Of a stretch of 64,000 nt of DNA, positions 44,848-53,211 are shown piece after piece. Below the pieces are notes generated by a model. The model saw nothing but the letters and a program-made list of their open reading frames with translations, searched no databases and was not told where the DNA came from. Location of the stretch: contig JAPPIB010000041.1 of assembly GCA_028820695.1 (NCBI GenBank), forward strand, positions 1 to 64,000. The letters are read 5' to 3'. Made by a program: the position numbers and the translations under genes. Source of the DNA: Acidiferrobacterales bacterium (GTDB lineage: Bacteria; Pseudomonadota; Gammaproteobacteria; Arenicellales; JAJDZL01). The first letter of the stretch is position 1; each line of letters begins with the position of its first letter.

Positions 44848-46149
44848 ATGGGGAACAGTAGAAAGTCAGAGAATCAATTCATAGTGGGGCTGGACGTCGG
44901 CACGTCGAAAATCGCCGTCGTTGTATGCGAGGTTTCTCCTGTCGGAGATATTGAGGTGATCGGAGTAGCCGAGCAGCCTGCGCTTGGAATGGATAGAGGC
45001 ATGGTGTCGAACATCGACCTCATGGTCCGGTCCATCAAGCAGGCGATCGCTGAGGCCGAGACGATGGCAGACTGCGAGATTGTGGGGGTGTTCGCCGGCA
45101 TAACCGGAGCTCATATTCGCAGTTACAACTCAAGCGGTGTGGTTGCGATCAAAGGAGGCGAGGTGAGTCAGGATGATTTGTCGCGTGTCATAGAAGCGGC
45201 ACAGGCAGTACGAATTTCCAGCGACGAGAAGATTCTCCATGTTCTGCCTCAGAACTTCAGTATTGATGATCAGGATGGGATTCGAGATCCGGTCGGCTTA
45301 TGCGGTGTCCGGCTGGAGGCGAATGTACATGTCATAACCGGAAATATCAGCGCAGTGCAGAATATTCTCAAGTGCATCAAGCTCTGTGACCTTGAGGTTG
45401 TTCATGTCATCTTGGATCACATTGCGTCAGGTGAGTCGGTACTGACCGACGACGAGAAGGAACTGGGCGTGGGGATGCTTGACATCGGCGACGGAACGAT
45501 GGATCTGGCAGTCTACTGTGAAGGTGCGTTGCAGTATTCGGTGACGTTTTCCATGGCTGGATCGCAGATCACAAACGACATTGCGGTCACCATGCATACG
45601 CCAACATCGTCAGCCAAGAAAATCAAACACCGGTACGGCAGTGCCATAGCGAGCACAGTCGACGGTGAGAATTTGATTGAGTTGCCTGGCATCGGCGATC
45701 AACCTGTGCGTTCGGTTCGACAGAAATATCTTGCGGAAGTGATTGAATCTCGCATGGAGGAGTTGTTTCACTTGGTGCTCAACGATCTGAACCAGACCAA
45801 CAACATCAGCATGCTCCGATCAGGCATGGTGCTGACCGGAGGCGGTTCGCGGCTCGAAGAGGTGGTTCCGCTGGCGGAAAGAATTCTCAATCTGCCGACT
45901 CGGCTCGGACTCCCGCGCTATGCAGGACCTCTATGCGAGGTTGTGAATCATCCGATGTTTGCAACGGGTTTGGGTCTTTGCCAGTTCGGTTGCGCCAATC
46001 GGGATGTTTTTGGCTTGACTGCTGATGATTCCACCGACTTGCACTCGAGCGCGGTCAATAAGCTGCTGGAATACGCTCGAAAGTTGTACACGCGCCCGGA
46101 ACCTGAATGGATTGCGGTGCAGCCGACGGATGGGCGATTGAAGGGGTGA
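44848..46149 (+). CDS. ftsA: Cell division protein FtsA
   Basis: A 433-residue actin-like ATPase that tethers FtsZ filaments to the inner membrane. It has VGLDVGTSKIAVVV (phosphate 1), a 1C subdomain, LDIGDGTMDLAVY (phosphate 2) and MVLTGGGSRLEEVV (adenosine loop). FtsA normally ends with an amphipathic membrane-targeting helix. Here a helix-like segment AVNKLLEYARKLY (about 402-414) is followed by a 19-residue tail rich in Pro, so the helix is internal. The ftsZ gene does not follow directly; 527 bases with small ORFs come between. Confidence 0.95.
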   Translation: MGNSRKSENQFIVGLDVGTSKIAVVVCEVSPVGDIEVIGVAEQPALGMDRGMVSNIDLMVRSIKQAIAEAETMADCEIVGVFAGITGAHIRSYNSSGVVAIKGGEVSQDDLSRVIEAAQAVRISSDEKILHVLPQNFSIDDQDGIRDPVGLCGVRLEANVHVITGNISAVQNILKCIKLCDLEVVHVILDHIASGESVLTDDEKELGVGMLDIGDGTMDLAVYCEGALQYSVTFSMAGSQITNDIAVTMHTPTSSAKKIKHRYGSAIASTVDGENLIELPGIGDQPVRSVRQKYLAEVIESRMEELFHLVLNDLNQTNNISMLRSGMVLTGGGSRLEEVVPLAERILNLPTRLGLPRYAGPLCEVVNHPMFATGLGLCQFGCANRDVFGLTADDSTDLHSSAVNKLLEYARKLYTRPEPEWIAVQPTDGRLKG

Positions 46150-46219
46150 ATTCTTTAGTCCTGATTGTTGACGTTGTTATTCAACACTTTGCAGTGGATA
46201 GACGGGAGAATGCAGATCA

Positions 46220-46531
46220 ATGACAAATGAGCTGCCTGACAAAATTGTCGCGCGAGGAGTTGGCAACATCGATCCGCGTCAAGAAGAGATGGAGAGGGTC
46301 GGTGCGTGCTCTGAGCAAGGTCATGGAAGTGAGCCGGTCGAAGACGGGGCCGGACAAGCCGATGAGTGGGATTCGAAACGATCGGATGTCCGGAATCGTT
46401 CCCGGACGCGGTATTTGCGCGGAAGAGTGCCGGCAAACTCCAAAAGACGAACCCAGGGTCACGAGGAATCCCGCGATCTGCCATTGAGACAGCGAATGAA
46501 GATTTATCGAAATCGTCGTCAATCAAGGTGA
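46220..46531 (+). CDS. Hypothetical charged 103-residue protein between ftsA and ftsZ
   Basis: I do not recognise this frame. It starts with ATG, has GGGAGA about eleven bases upstream (46203-46208), and the predicted protein has an acidic middle (SEPVEDGAGQADEWD) and a very basic C-terminal third (RNRSRTRYLRGR, MKIYRNRRQSR). First codon positions are rich in G and A, as in real genes, but overlapping frames on both strands are also open. It has no membrane segment or signal peptide. If real it would be a lineage-specific passenger or division factor; it may be chance. Confidence 0.35.
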   Translation: MTNELPDKIVARGVGNIDPRQEEMERVGACSEQGHGSEPVEDGAGQADEWDSKRSDVRNRSRTRYLRGRVPANSKRRTQGHEESRDLPLRQRMKIYRNRRQSR

Positions 46532-46565
46532 TCTGAAGTGAAGGTTATCGAATTCAGGAAATGCA

Positions 46566-46661
46566 GTGAATGAGAGTGACAGAAAGGTCTCAGTGAGTCG
46601 GTACGGTACGAAGTTGTCGGAACAGTCGGTTTTGAAGCGACTATTAGAAATCTATAAATAG
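46566..46661 (+). CDS. Possible 31-residue peptide directly before ftsZ
   Basis: A GTG-started frame with AGGAA (46556-46560) five bases upstream encodes 31 residues ending in a helix-like LSEQSVLKRLLEIYK and stops one base before the GGAG that serves ftsZ. Its ribosome site, spacing and position allow translational coupling to ftsZ. No family is recognised. Confidence 0.3.
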   Translation: MNESDRKVSVSRYGTKLSEQSVLKRLLEIYK

Positions 46662-46676
46662 CGGAGTAAATAATTT

Positions 46677-47930
46677 ATGCTTAATTCAACTACACCTAGT
46701 TTGTTCGAAAAGCGGTTTTTCCCCCAGCAGGATGATGCTTACAACCTGAATGCGATAATCAAGGTTATTGGAGTCGGTGGTGGCGGAAACAATGCAGTCG
46801 AATATATGATTAATGAGTCCATAGAAGGAGTTGAGTTTCTCGTCGCCAATACGGATTCGCAAGTGCTGGCGAGAATGAAATGTCCACAACGTATCCAGAT
46901 TGGACAGGAACTCACCAAGGGTTTGGGTGCCGGGTCCGATCCGGAAGTTGGACGCGAGGCAGCATTGGAGGATAAGGACGTCCTGGTCGAGCATCTCAAG
47001 GACGCGGATATGGTTTTCGTAACTGCCGGACTCGGTGGTGGTACCGGTACCGGAGCCGCGCCGGTCATCGCATCTGCGATCAAGGAAGCAGCGCCGAATA
47101 TGGTTGTTGTTGCGGTTGTCACGACACCGTTTGTTTTTGAAGGTGCCAAAAGGATGAAGTGTGCGAACATCGGCGTGGAGAAGCTTAAGTCTGCAGTCGA
47201 CTCGCTGATCACAATCCCGAACGAAAAACTTCTGTCAAACACATCTACAATGAGAAATGCCTATAGCGAGGCCAATGATGTGTTGATGAACGCCGTCAAG
47301 GGAATTGCTGACATGGTTACTCAGACCGGGTTTATCAATGTCGATTTTGCCGATGTTCGAACAGTCATGTCCAAAGCAGGTCAGGCTGTCATGTGTAAAG
47401 GGGCCGCGACCGGTGAAAACCGAGCGACGAACGCCGTGCTGGATGCGATCAACAATCCGCTGCTTGACGACACCGACGTTGCTGAAGCGAAAGGAATTCT
47501 GGTGAATGTCATTTCAAATACAGACATGACACCACAGGAATTTTCGGATATCGGTCAGGCAATCAACGAAGTCGCGTCGGACGATGCTGAGATCATAATG
47601 GGCCAGCAATACGATGATGAGGTCGGTGATGAATTGAAGGTGACAATTATTGCGACTGGACTGGGAGCGAAGGCTGAAGAAACCGAAACAGCCGAAGAAC
47701 CGCAAGCATTTGCAGAGCACGAACCAGCTGAAGTCGAAACTGAAGCCGAGTCCGGTCATGAGTATGAGTCGCAGTTCAATGGTTTTCCGTCCACATTTGT
47801 CGGAACGGAAATCGACGATCTCATTTCCCCAGTGGAAAGACGGGAAGAACCGGCTGTGTTGCGAACCAGATTCAGTTCAGTGGTGCAGCCAGTGTACGAA
47901 AACAGCAATGGACACATGTCGGAAAGCTGA
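46677..47930 (+). CDS. ftsZ: Cell division GTPase FtsZ
   Basis: A 417-residue tubulin homologue that forms the Z ring on the cytoplasmic face of the membrane. The tubulin signature GGGTGTG (120-126), the N-terminal GVGGGGNNAV, and the T7 loop NVDFADV (221-227, with D223 and D226) show an active GTPase. The acidic, Glu-rich linker runs from about 330 to 388. The C-terminal peptide that binds FtsA and other partners, usually DIPAFLR at the very end, appears as EEPAVLR (390-396) followed by 21 further residues. A GGAG site lies ten bases before the ATG. Confidence 0.97.
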   Translation: MLNSTTPSLFEKRFFPQQDDAYNLNAIIKVIGVGGGGNNAVEYMINESIEGVEFLVANTDSQVLARMKCPQRIQIGQELTKGLGAGSDPEVGREAALEDKDVLVEHLKDADMVFVTAGLGGGTGTGAAPVIASAIKEAAPNMVVVAVVTTPFVFEGAKRMKCANIGVEKLKSAVDSLITIPNEKLLSNTSTMRNAYSEANDVLMNAVKGIADMVTQTGFINVDFADVRTVMSKAGQAVMCKGAATGENRATNAVLDAINNPLLDDTDVAEAKGILVNVISNTDMTPQEFSDIGQAINEVASDDAEIIMGQQYDDEVGDELKVTIIATGLGAKAEETETAEEPQAFAEHEPAEVETEAESGHEYESQFNGFPSTFVGTEIDDLISPVERREEPAVLRTRFSSVVQPVYENSNGHMSES

Positions 47931-48353
47931 TTTTCGGAATTTGACGACCCGCACCTGAACGATTTTGCTGACCTGGGAAACTGACTTCAGGCAACTTGTT
48001 TGCAATGATGAGTATACTTGGGTGTATCAGCGCGTTCAGGGTCGGAATGTCTTGATTGGCGCACTGTTCGGAACTATGGATTCTACGGGACTTGTGATGA
48101 AAGCGGACGCTCGGTCGATATCGGATAGAGTGCCAGCTTTCTCAATCTGAACGGCTTTTCTGAATTCTATTGACGGGATGATCCAACAAATATGTTCAGA
48201 ATATATTTTCTTTAGAAATTTTTTGCGAAAGGTTGTATATTATTGCCATATCCTCCAAAGTTATTGGAATCAACAACATTCCAAAAAAATTACGACAATT
48301 ATTTGTTGAACGATTCTCTGTAGCTGATGTTTTTTCTTGGTATAGATTGACGA
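47931..48353. other. ftsZ-lpxC intergenic region
   Basis: About 423 bases; the right half (48180-48350) is AT-rich and likely holds the lpxC promoter, with TATATT at 48236-48241 as a weak -10 candidate. A perfect inverted repeat TTGGAAT-N7-ATTCCAA lies at 48264-48284, followed by six A. No terminator with a T-run follows ftsZ. A 61-codon open frame in the left half looks like chance. Confidence 0.4.
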
Positions 48354-49268
48354 ATGGTTAAACAAAGAACGCTAACGAACGTAATTACTGGAACCGGCGT
48401 CGGATTGCATACAGGCGTGAAAGTCTGTCTGACTCTCAATCCAGCTCCTGTAAATACCGGTGTGATTTTCAGAAGGGTCGACCTGGACAGCGCGATTGAA
48501 ATTCCGGCTCGCGTCGAAAATGTCTCAAATACCAATATGTCGACCACCATCCAAAAGGACGGTGCATCGGTGTCGACGGTAGAACATCTGATGTCAGCAT
48601 TTGCAGGGCTGGGAGTTGACAACGTTTATGTCGATGTCACAGCCGGTGAGGTTCCGATTATGGATGGCAGTGCACACCCGTTTGTATTCCTGATGGAGTC
48701 AGCGGGTCTGGAGAATCAGAACGCAGCCAAGAAGTTTATCCGGGTAAAGAAAAAGGTCGAGGTCCGGGAAAAGGACATGTGGGCCAGGTTCGAGCCGCAC
48801 AGCGGATTCAAGATCTCATTCACGATTGATTTTGAGCAGCCGGTCATGAAGAACTCCAGCCAGACTGTCAAAATAGATTTTGCGGCCACATCATACAAAA
48901 ACAGTCTGTCCAGAGCCCGTACCTTTGGTTTCATGTCTGATCTGGAAACCCTGCACGAAGCTGGCCTGGCTCAGGGTGCGAGCTACCATAACGCGATCGT
49001 GATGAATGACTTTCATGTGCTCAATGAGGATCAGTTGCGATACAAAGACGAATGTGTTCGACATAAGGCGTTGGATGCGGTCGGGGATATCTATCTCCTC
49101 GGTCACTCCGTTATCGGGGCGTTCTCTGCGCATAAGTCCGGCCATTATCTGAACAATCTTCTATTGCAGGAGTTGCAAGCAAACGAGTCTGCCTGGGAAT
49201 TGGTCGAATCTGACGACTTTGAAGAGGTTCCGGCCACTCTGATGCGACCTGCTTTGGGAACCGCCTGA
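48354..49268 (+). CDS. lpxC: UDP-3-O-acyl-N-acetylglucosamine deacetylase LpxC
   Basis: A 304-residue cytoplasmic zinc enzyme for the committed step of lipid A synthesis. The opening KQRTLTNVITGTGVGLHTG matches the family; zinc ligands are H78 in STVEHLMSAF, H237 and D241 in RHKALDAVGD, and the general acid H264 is in KSGHYLNN. It confirms an LPS-bearing Gram-negative cell. No clear ribosome site precedes the ATG, although N-terminal alignment fixes the start. LpxC amount is usually controlled by FtsH proteolysis through the C-terminus. Confidence 0.97.
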   Translation: MVKQRTLTNVITGTGVGLHTGVKVCLTLNPAPVNTGVIFRRVDLDSAIEIPARVENVSNTNMSTTIQKDGASVSTVEHLMSAFAGLGVDNVYVDVTAGEVPIMDGSAHPFVFLMESAGLENQNAAKKFIRVKKKVEVREKDMWARFEPHSGFKISFTIDFEQPVMKNSSQTVKIDFAATSYKNSLSRARTFGFMSDLETLHEAGLAQGASYHNAIVMNDFHVLNEDQLRYKDECVRHKALDAVGDIYLLGHSVIGAFSAHKSGHYLNNLLLQELQANESAWELVESDDFEEVPATLMRPALGTA

Positions 49269-49355
49269 CTCGCGAATCGATCATAAGTCACTTCCGTGAC
49301 AGGTTCCTGCATGCCAGTCATCCGACAGCGCTTACATACGCAGGCCTCCTGGGAA

Positions 49356-49814
49356 CTAGTCGTCGGGTCGTTTTGGAAGTTTGCTGAGTCGCAGGAACAC
49401 TTCCCTTGCCTCTTTATTTTTCGACTGCGCGGCCAGTCGTTGAAATAAATCCCGCATGCGCGGTGTAATGGTACGGGACTGTTGTTTCTTTTTCTTTCGT
49501 AGCGGCGTGCCGGGAGATTTCTGCACCCGGATTCGAACGCTCATTTCAGTCAGGTTCCTGAATCCGTTTTCCTGTAGAGTCTGCAGGATACTGTTTTGCT
49601 GATTGATCAGTTCATGTGCCCAGGTTGAAGAGTTTACCGATACATAAAGAACGTCGTCTTCGATCGTCAGCGAGTCTGTGTTGTCGTAAATCGATGCCCC
49701 TGCGGCTGACTTCCAAGTTCTGTAAATATCCGAATTCTTGAAGTCCGGAGACTTCCTGAGGACATCGCTTTCCTCAAGAAAGCTGGATAGAATCTTGTAG
49801 TTGGGTTTGTCCAT
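49356..49814 (-). CDS. dciA: DUF721/DciA-family protein
   Basis: A 152-residue small basic protein of the DUF721 family, which includes DciA, the ancestral loader of the replicative helicase DnaB. The family KH-like core is visible: W-K-AAG near residue 34, LYVSVNSSTWAHELINQQ and the strand MSVRIRVQ. A lysine-rich stretch KKKKQQ follows. In Pseudomonas and relatives the gene lies between lpxC and secA, matching its position here, although it is on the opposite strand and secA is not seen. Helicase loading is inferred from the family. Confidence 0.78.
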   Translation of the reverse strand: MDKPNYKILSSFLEESDVLRKSPDFKNSDIYRTWKSAAGASIYDNTDSLTIEDDVLYVSVNSSTWAHELINQQNSILQTLQENGFRNLTEMSVRIRVQKSPGTPLRKKKKQQSRTITPRMRDLFQRLAAQSKNKEAREVFLRLSKLPKRPDD

Positions 49815-49850
49815 TTGGAACGATTCGCTAAATGTGGATAAAGTTGCCTG

Positions 49851-51173
49851 TCAGCATTCAGATTCCGCATCGGTTTCGTTTCGCGGAATCAATCCGGCTA
49901 TGCGGCTCAATTCATTGATTTCCGGCTCCGCCTGGTGCAGGTCGGGATCATAACGCTCGATGCCATCGGTGTCCGCTTTTGTCGGTTTTCTCCTAAGTCC
50001 CCTGAGGTGATGGTAAAAAAGTTTTGAAGGGACAGCGTAGTGAATTCCGAATATCGTTTTCGGTCTTTGATTCAGTCCCACTATTTTCGCAGTCAGGAAC
50101 CGACTGTTGGAGATTGCATAGATCAGATGATCCTTCCACGACAATCGGATTTCCCCAGTCTTCGGGAAATTCGGGATTGCAACGTGCACGGAGTTGTACT
50201 TGACCCGGTTGAACTTATAGATGTACTTGGTCTTGCCGAATGGTTGGATTCCCTGATCAGGCCGTCTGAACGATTGATGCCAGACTCTGGCAGGCTCAGG
50301 AATACTGCCTGATCTGGGATGTTGTCTTGGAATCCAGCTCTCCCTCGTTCGAATCGAACTGATTCGTTCATCCTTGAAAGTCGAGTCAAGATGTTCAAGC
50401 AGGTTTTGTCCGGACTTGTTGACCAGATATTCATCCAGGTCCGTGTTGATACAGTAACCGCCCTCGATCGAAAACCTCAATCTGCAGTGATTCATGGCTC
50501 CGCGTTGCGCGAACTTATCCGGTGACTGACCATATTCGAATGGCCATTCAACGAAAACGATGTTCACGTCGATGTCCAAGTCTTTCAGTCTTCGCAGGAT
50601 GGTTTGGCGGTCCGAACTTCCGTTGTCATAAAGTATGACTCGCTGTACGTTGTGAAGATTCCTGTGCCACCTGATCCAGTCTTCGATCCATTCAATATGA
50701 TTGTTCTTTTGGATAGTTGAAATCGTAAGCCTGTTGGTTGGGCTGCACACCCGTGCATTCACACTGCGCGAGGTATCTATCGCCAGGCTGACACTGAATA
50801 CGGGAAACTCAAAGTTCAGCGTCAAGCCGTCCTCAACCTTGTCCGGCGCTTGCACTTCGAGAATGCAAATGGTTTTCATTTCTGTCAGCCGATGCGGCAG
50901 TTTCATTTCGTTGCACCGAACCTGCATGGGCATGAGACTTTTTTTCAGATTCAGGAGTCGGGGACCGATTCCGATAAATTTGTTTTCTGAATGGTGATAG
51001 AACACATCGTAGAAGACTGTAAGGCGGTCAAAGGACTTGTGCTGCAGTTCCTCCTTCGAAAGATTGGCGTTGCGGGGATGCAGTTTCCGGGTTATGTTCA
51101 GATTTGCAGGAACGCGGATGCTGGACACCGCGTAGACTTCAACGGATGCGGACTTGTGTGGAATTGATTTCAT
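49851..51173 (-). CDS. Glycosyltransferase family 92-like protein
   Basis: A 440-residue predicted glycosyltransferase. The central region has the pattern common to GT92 (DUF23) and related GT-A enzymes: KNNHIEWIEDWIRWH, then VILYDNGSSD, and a DxD-type metal site in NTDLDEYLV. The N-terminal 130 residues are unlike known domains, and there is no signal peptide or membrane helix. Sugar donor and acceptor are unknown. It may act on surface polysaccharide or lipopolysaccharide, together with the glycosyltransferase-like gene at 51496, but no polysaccharide cluster is present. Confidence 0.68.
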   Translation of the reverse strand: MKSIPHKSASVEVYAVSSIRVPANLNITRKLHPRNANLSKEELQHKSFDRLTVFYDVFYHHSENKFIGIGPRLLNLKKSLMPMQVRCNEMKLPHRLTEMKTICILEVQAPDKVEDGLTLNFEFPVFSVSLAIDTSRSVNARVCSPTNRLTISTIQKNNHIEWIEDWIRWHRNLHNVQRVILYDNGSSDRQTILRRLKDLDIDVNIVFVEWPFEYGQSPDKFAQRGAMNHCRLRFSIEGGYCINTDLDEYLVNKSGQNLLEHLDSTFKDERISSIRTRESWIPRQHPRSGSIPEPARVWHQSFRRPDQGIQPFGKTKYIYKFNRVKYNSVHVAIPNFPKTGEIRLSWKDHLIYAISNSRFLTAKIVGLNQRPKTIFGIHYAVPSKLFYHHLRGLRRKPTKADTDGIERYDPDLHQAEPEINELSRIAGLIPRNETDAESEC

Positions 51174-51495
51174 GGGAATATCAGAACAATGTATCCATTC
51201 TGAAGTCGACTGTGGATGCTGCTTGAGAATTTTGCCGAGCGTTTTGATTCAGACCGAATCCAGCAGACATTTTCGGACATTTGCAAGCCAGCTGCAGTTC
51301 AGCACCCTTGTTGAACCAACAATATAATATATCAGTTTGAATTTACGCGAATCTGAGCCGCAATTTTCTTCCCTAGGTGAGTGTTGAAACCGATCCTGCC
51401 ATTGCGCAAGATTTCACTTTTGGCTGTGACCTGTTCAAACGGGCAGTCCAGGTGACGAGCGCGGATTCAAGACTCCTAAACCGCCGAACGATACC
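51174..51495. other. Divergent gap between two glycosyltransferase-like genes
   Basis: About 322 bases with an AT-rich patch containing TATAAT at 51323-51328, not supported by a good -35 at the right distance. Divergent promoters are expected here. No gene is recognised. Confidence 0.35.
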
Positions 51496-52248
51496 ATGTC
51501 CAGAAATGTGATAACGATCAAGTGGGGAAATCTATACGGTCCCCATTACGTCAATCGGTTGTACAGCGCAGTCCGACGTAACTTGACGGGAGACTTCCGT
51601 TTCGTCTGCTTTACTGATGATTCGGAAAACCTGCGGCCGGAAATCGAGACGTATCCAATTCCGGACGTCATTGATCCCCGGGCACTTTCGAGTTTCGCAA
51701 ATGGTAAGAAACAGCAACTGTTCCAAAGCGGTATTGGCGATCTTGAGGGCTCATGCCTGTTTTTTGATCTCGATGTCATTATCGTGGATTCGATTGACTG
51801 CTTTTTTGACCATAGGCCAGGTGAATTCTGCATTTGCAAGGAGTGGTTGCCGCCCCATCAGGTACTGAAGCACAAGATCAAGGGCCGACAGTTCGGTGGA
51901 AATTCATCTGTATTCAGATTTGAAGCAGACTCCATGCAATTTGTCGTCGATATGATGAACAAGGATGTCAGTTATCCTCAGCAATTCAGGCTGGAACAGC
52001 GATGGCTGTCGCATGTGCTGAAAGATTACATGGTGTGGTGGCCAGATGAATGGGTTAGAAGTTTCAAGCATCGTCGCCCCGTCTATCCATTGAGTTTCGT
52101 GTTTCCGCCGGTCCTTCCACAGGGTTCCCGAGTCATGGTCTTTAACGGTCCCCTGAAGCAGTCTCACGCAATCATGGGGAATTACGAACTGTCCCCTCGA
52201 AGAGTATGTCGACCAGCTCGCTGGGCGGCTGAGCACTGGATCGACTAG
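51496..52248 (+). CDS. Glycosyltransferase-like protein (GT8-type pattern)
   Basis: A 250-residue cytoplasmic protein with a nucleotide-sugar transferase pattern: an opening TIKWGNLYGPHYVNRLYS, the strand FRFVCFTDD, and a DxD motif in FFDLDVIIVD at about residues 91-100, followed by FGGNSSVFRF. These resemble small GT-A enzymes of the GT8/GT32 area found in surface polysaccharide loci. No clear ribosome site precedes the ATG. It is divergent from the other glycosyltransferase-like gene, and the acceptor is unknown. Confidence 0.62.
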   Translation: MSRNVITIKWGNLYGPHYVNRLYSAVRRNLTGDFRFVCFTDDSENLRPEIETYPIPDVIDPRALSSFANGKKQQLFQSGIGDLEGSCLFFDLDVIIVDSIDCFFDHRPGEFCICKEWLPPHQVLKHKIKGRQFGGNSSVFRFEADSMQFVVDMMNKDVSYPQQFRLEQRWLSHVLKDYMVWWPDEWVRSFKHRRPVYPLSFVFPPVLPQGSRVMVFNGPLKQSHAIMGNYELSPRRVCRPARWAAEHWID

Positions 52249-52273
52249 GCAAAGCCAGTCCTGAACCCGGCCT

Positions 52274-53164
52274 GTGACACCTGTGCCAATGGACGACTCT
52301 GAGCGAATGGAATCCCTGGTGACTATGAATCGGACAGTGGTTGATCAACATCGGTTTTCGACAAAAGCAGTGAATCCAGTCCGAAGAACATACTTCGACA
52401 AGCTCCTGAGCAAGAATCGACTCTTGTTCATCTCGTGCATTGTCTCAGGCATGTTGATGCAAGTTTCAGTTGTGGACGTCAAGGCTGAAACCTGGCGTGG
52501 ATTGGCCGTTGCGCCGGAGTATAGATGCTCTCCTTACAATTCAAGGGATTATCACTACCCACAATCTGTTGAACCTGAAATCATCAATTCTATTGGGAAG
52601 ATCTACAGTCCCTATACCGGAAACTGCTTTTCCAACCGTCGACAGACAGACATTGAGCACATTGTTGCCCGTTCCGAAGCCCATGACAGCGGGATGTGTT
52701 CCGCCACCAAGGAGACGAAGTCGCGGTTCGCCAGGGATTTGCTGAATCTGACTCTGGCGAGCCCACAAGTCAATCGGTCGCAAAAGGTCGCCAAGGACGC
52801 AGCCGACTGGATTCCGGAACTGAATCAGTGCTGGTTTGCCGCAACCGTTGTGGCAGTCAAGCGAAAATACAAATTGACGGTTGACAAGAGAGAGGCTGTC
52901 GCACTGGAGAAAATTCTTTCCAATTGCGAATCGACCGAGATGACAGTACGTGCATGTCGCTCCATCGTATCCCCGACACGATCGTCGAACACCACTGGTG
53001 GAACTGTCGATGTCGGTGACGCGCTGGCGCAATGGGACGACAATTCAAACGGAAGGATTACCTGCAAAGAGGCCACAAGGCACGGAATTGCACCGGTGAC
53101 AAGTGACCATCCGGCATATCGATTTATGCGTGACGGCGATGGCGACGGTGTTGTATGCGAATAG
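52274..53164 (+). CDS. Exported HNH nuclease-like protein with excalibur domain
   Basis: A 296-residue protein with an N-terminal hydrophobic segment (LLFISCIVSGMLMQVSVV, about residues 54-71) that is probably a signal or anchor, an HNH/GmrSD-like nuclease core with DIEHIVARSEAHDSG and a following helix RFARDLLNLTLASPQVNRSQKV, and a C-terminal excalibur calcium-binding domain ending DGDGDGVVCE. Proteins of this type are seen as secreted nucleases. The start is uncertain: GTG 52274, ATG 52289, ATG 52307 and ATG 52325 are in frame. It follows the glycosyltransferase-like gene by 25 bases, so it may share its transcript. Confidence 0.75.
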   Translation: MTPVPMDDSERMESLVTMNRTVVDQHRFSTKAVNPVRRTYFDKLLSKNRLLFISCIVSGMLMQVSVVDVKAETWRGLAVAPEYRCSPYNSRDYHYPQSVEPEIINSIGKIYSPYTGNCFSNRRQTDIEHIVARSEAHDSGMCSATKETKSRFARDLLNLTLASPQVNRSQKVAKDAADWIPELNQCWFAATVVAVKRKYKLTVDKREAVALEKILSNCESTEMTVRACRSIVSPTRSSNTTGGTVDVGDALAQWDDNSNGRITCKEATRHGIAPVTSDHPAYRFMRDGDGDGVVCE

Positions 53165-53211
53165 GGGTATGCGTCGTCATTGACCCTGGAGCCTGCCCGG
53201 CATGATTGCAA

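Larger units (their letters stand above)
46150..46676. other. Unusually long ftsA-ftsZ intergenic region
   Basis: In most relatives ftsA and ftsZ are separated by fewer than 150 bases; here the gap is 527. It holds a 103-codon frame (46220-46531), an 11-codon frame (46538-46573), a 31-codon frame (46566-46661) and a possible promoter element TATAAA at 46653-46658 with TTGAAG at 46632-46637 at a short 15-base spacing. The chain of overlapping frames ends just before the ftsZ ribosome site. Confidence 0.5.

Noticed and set aside
51323-51328. TATAAT between the two glycosyltransferase-like genes as a promoter
   Set aside because: No -35-like hexamer at 15-19 bases; kept only as a note in the gap entry.
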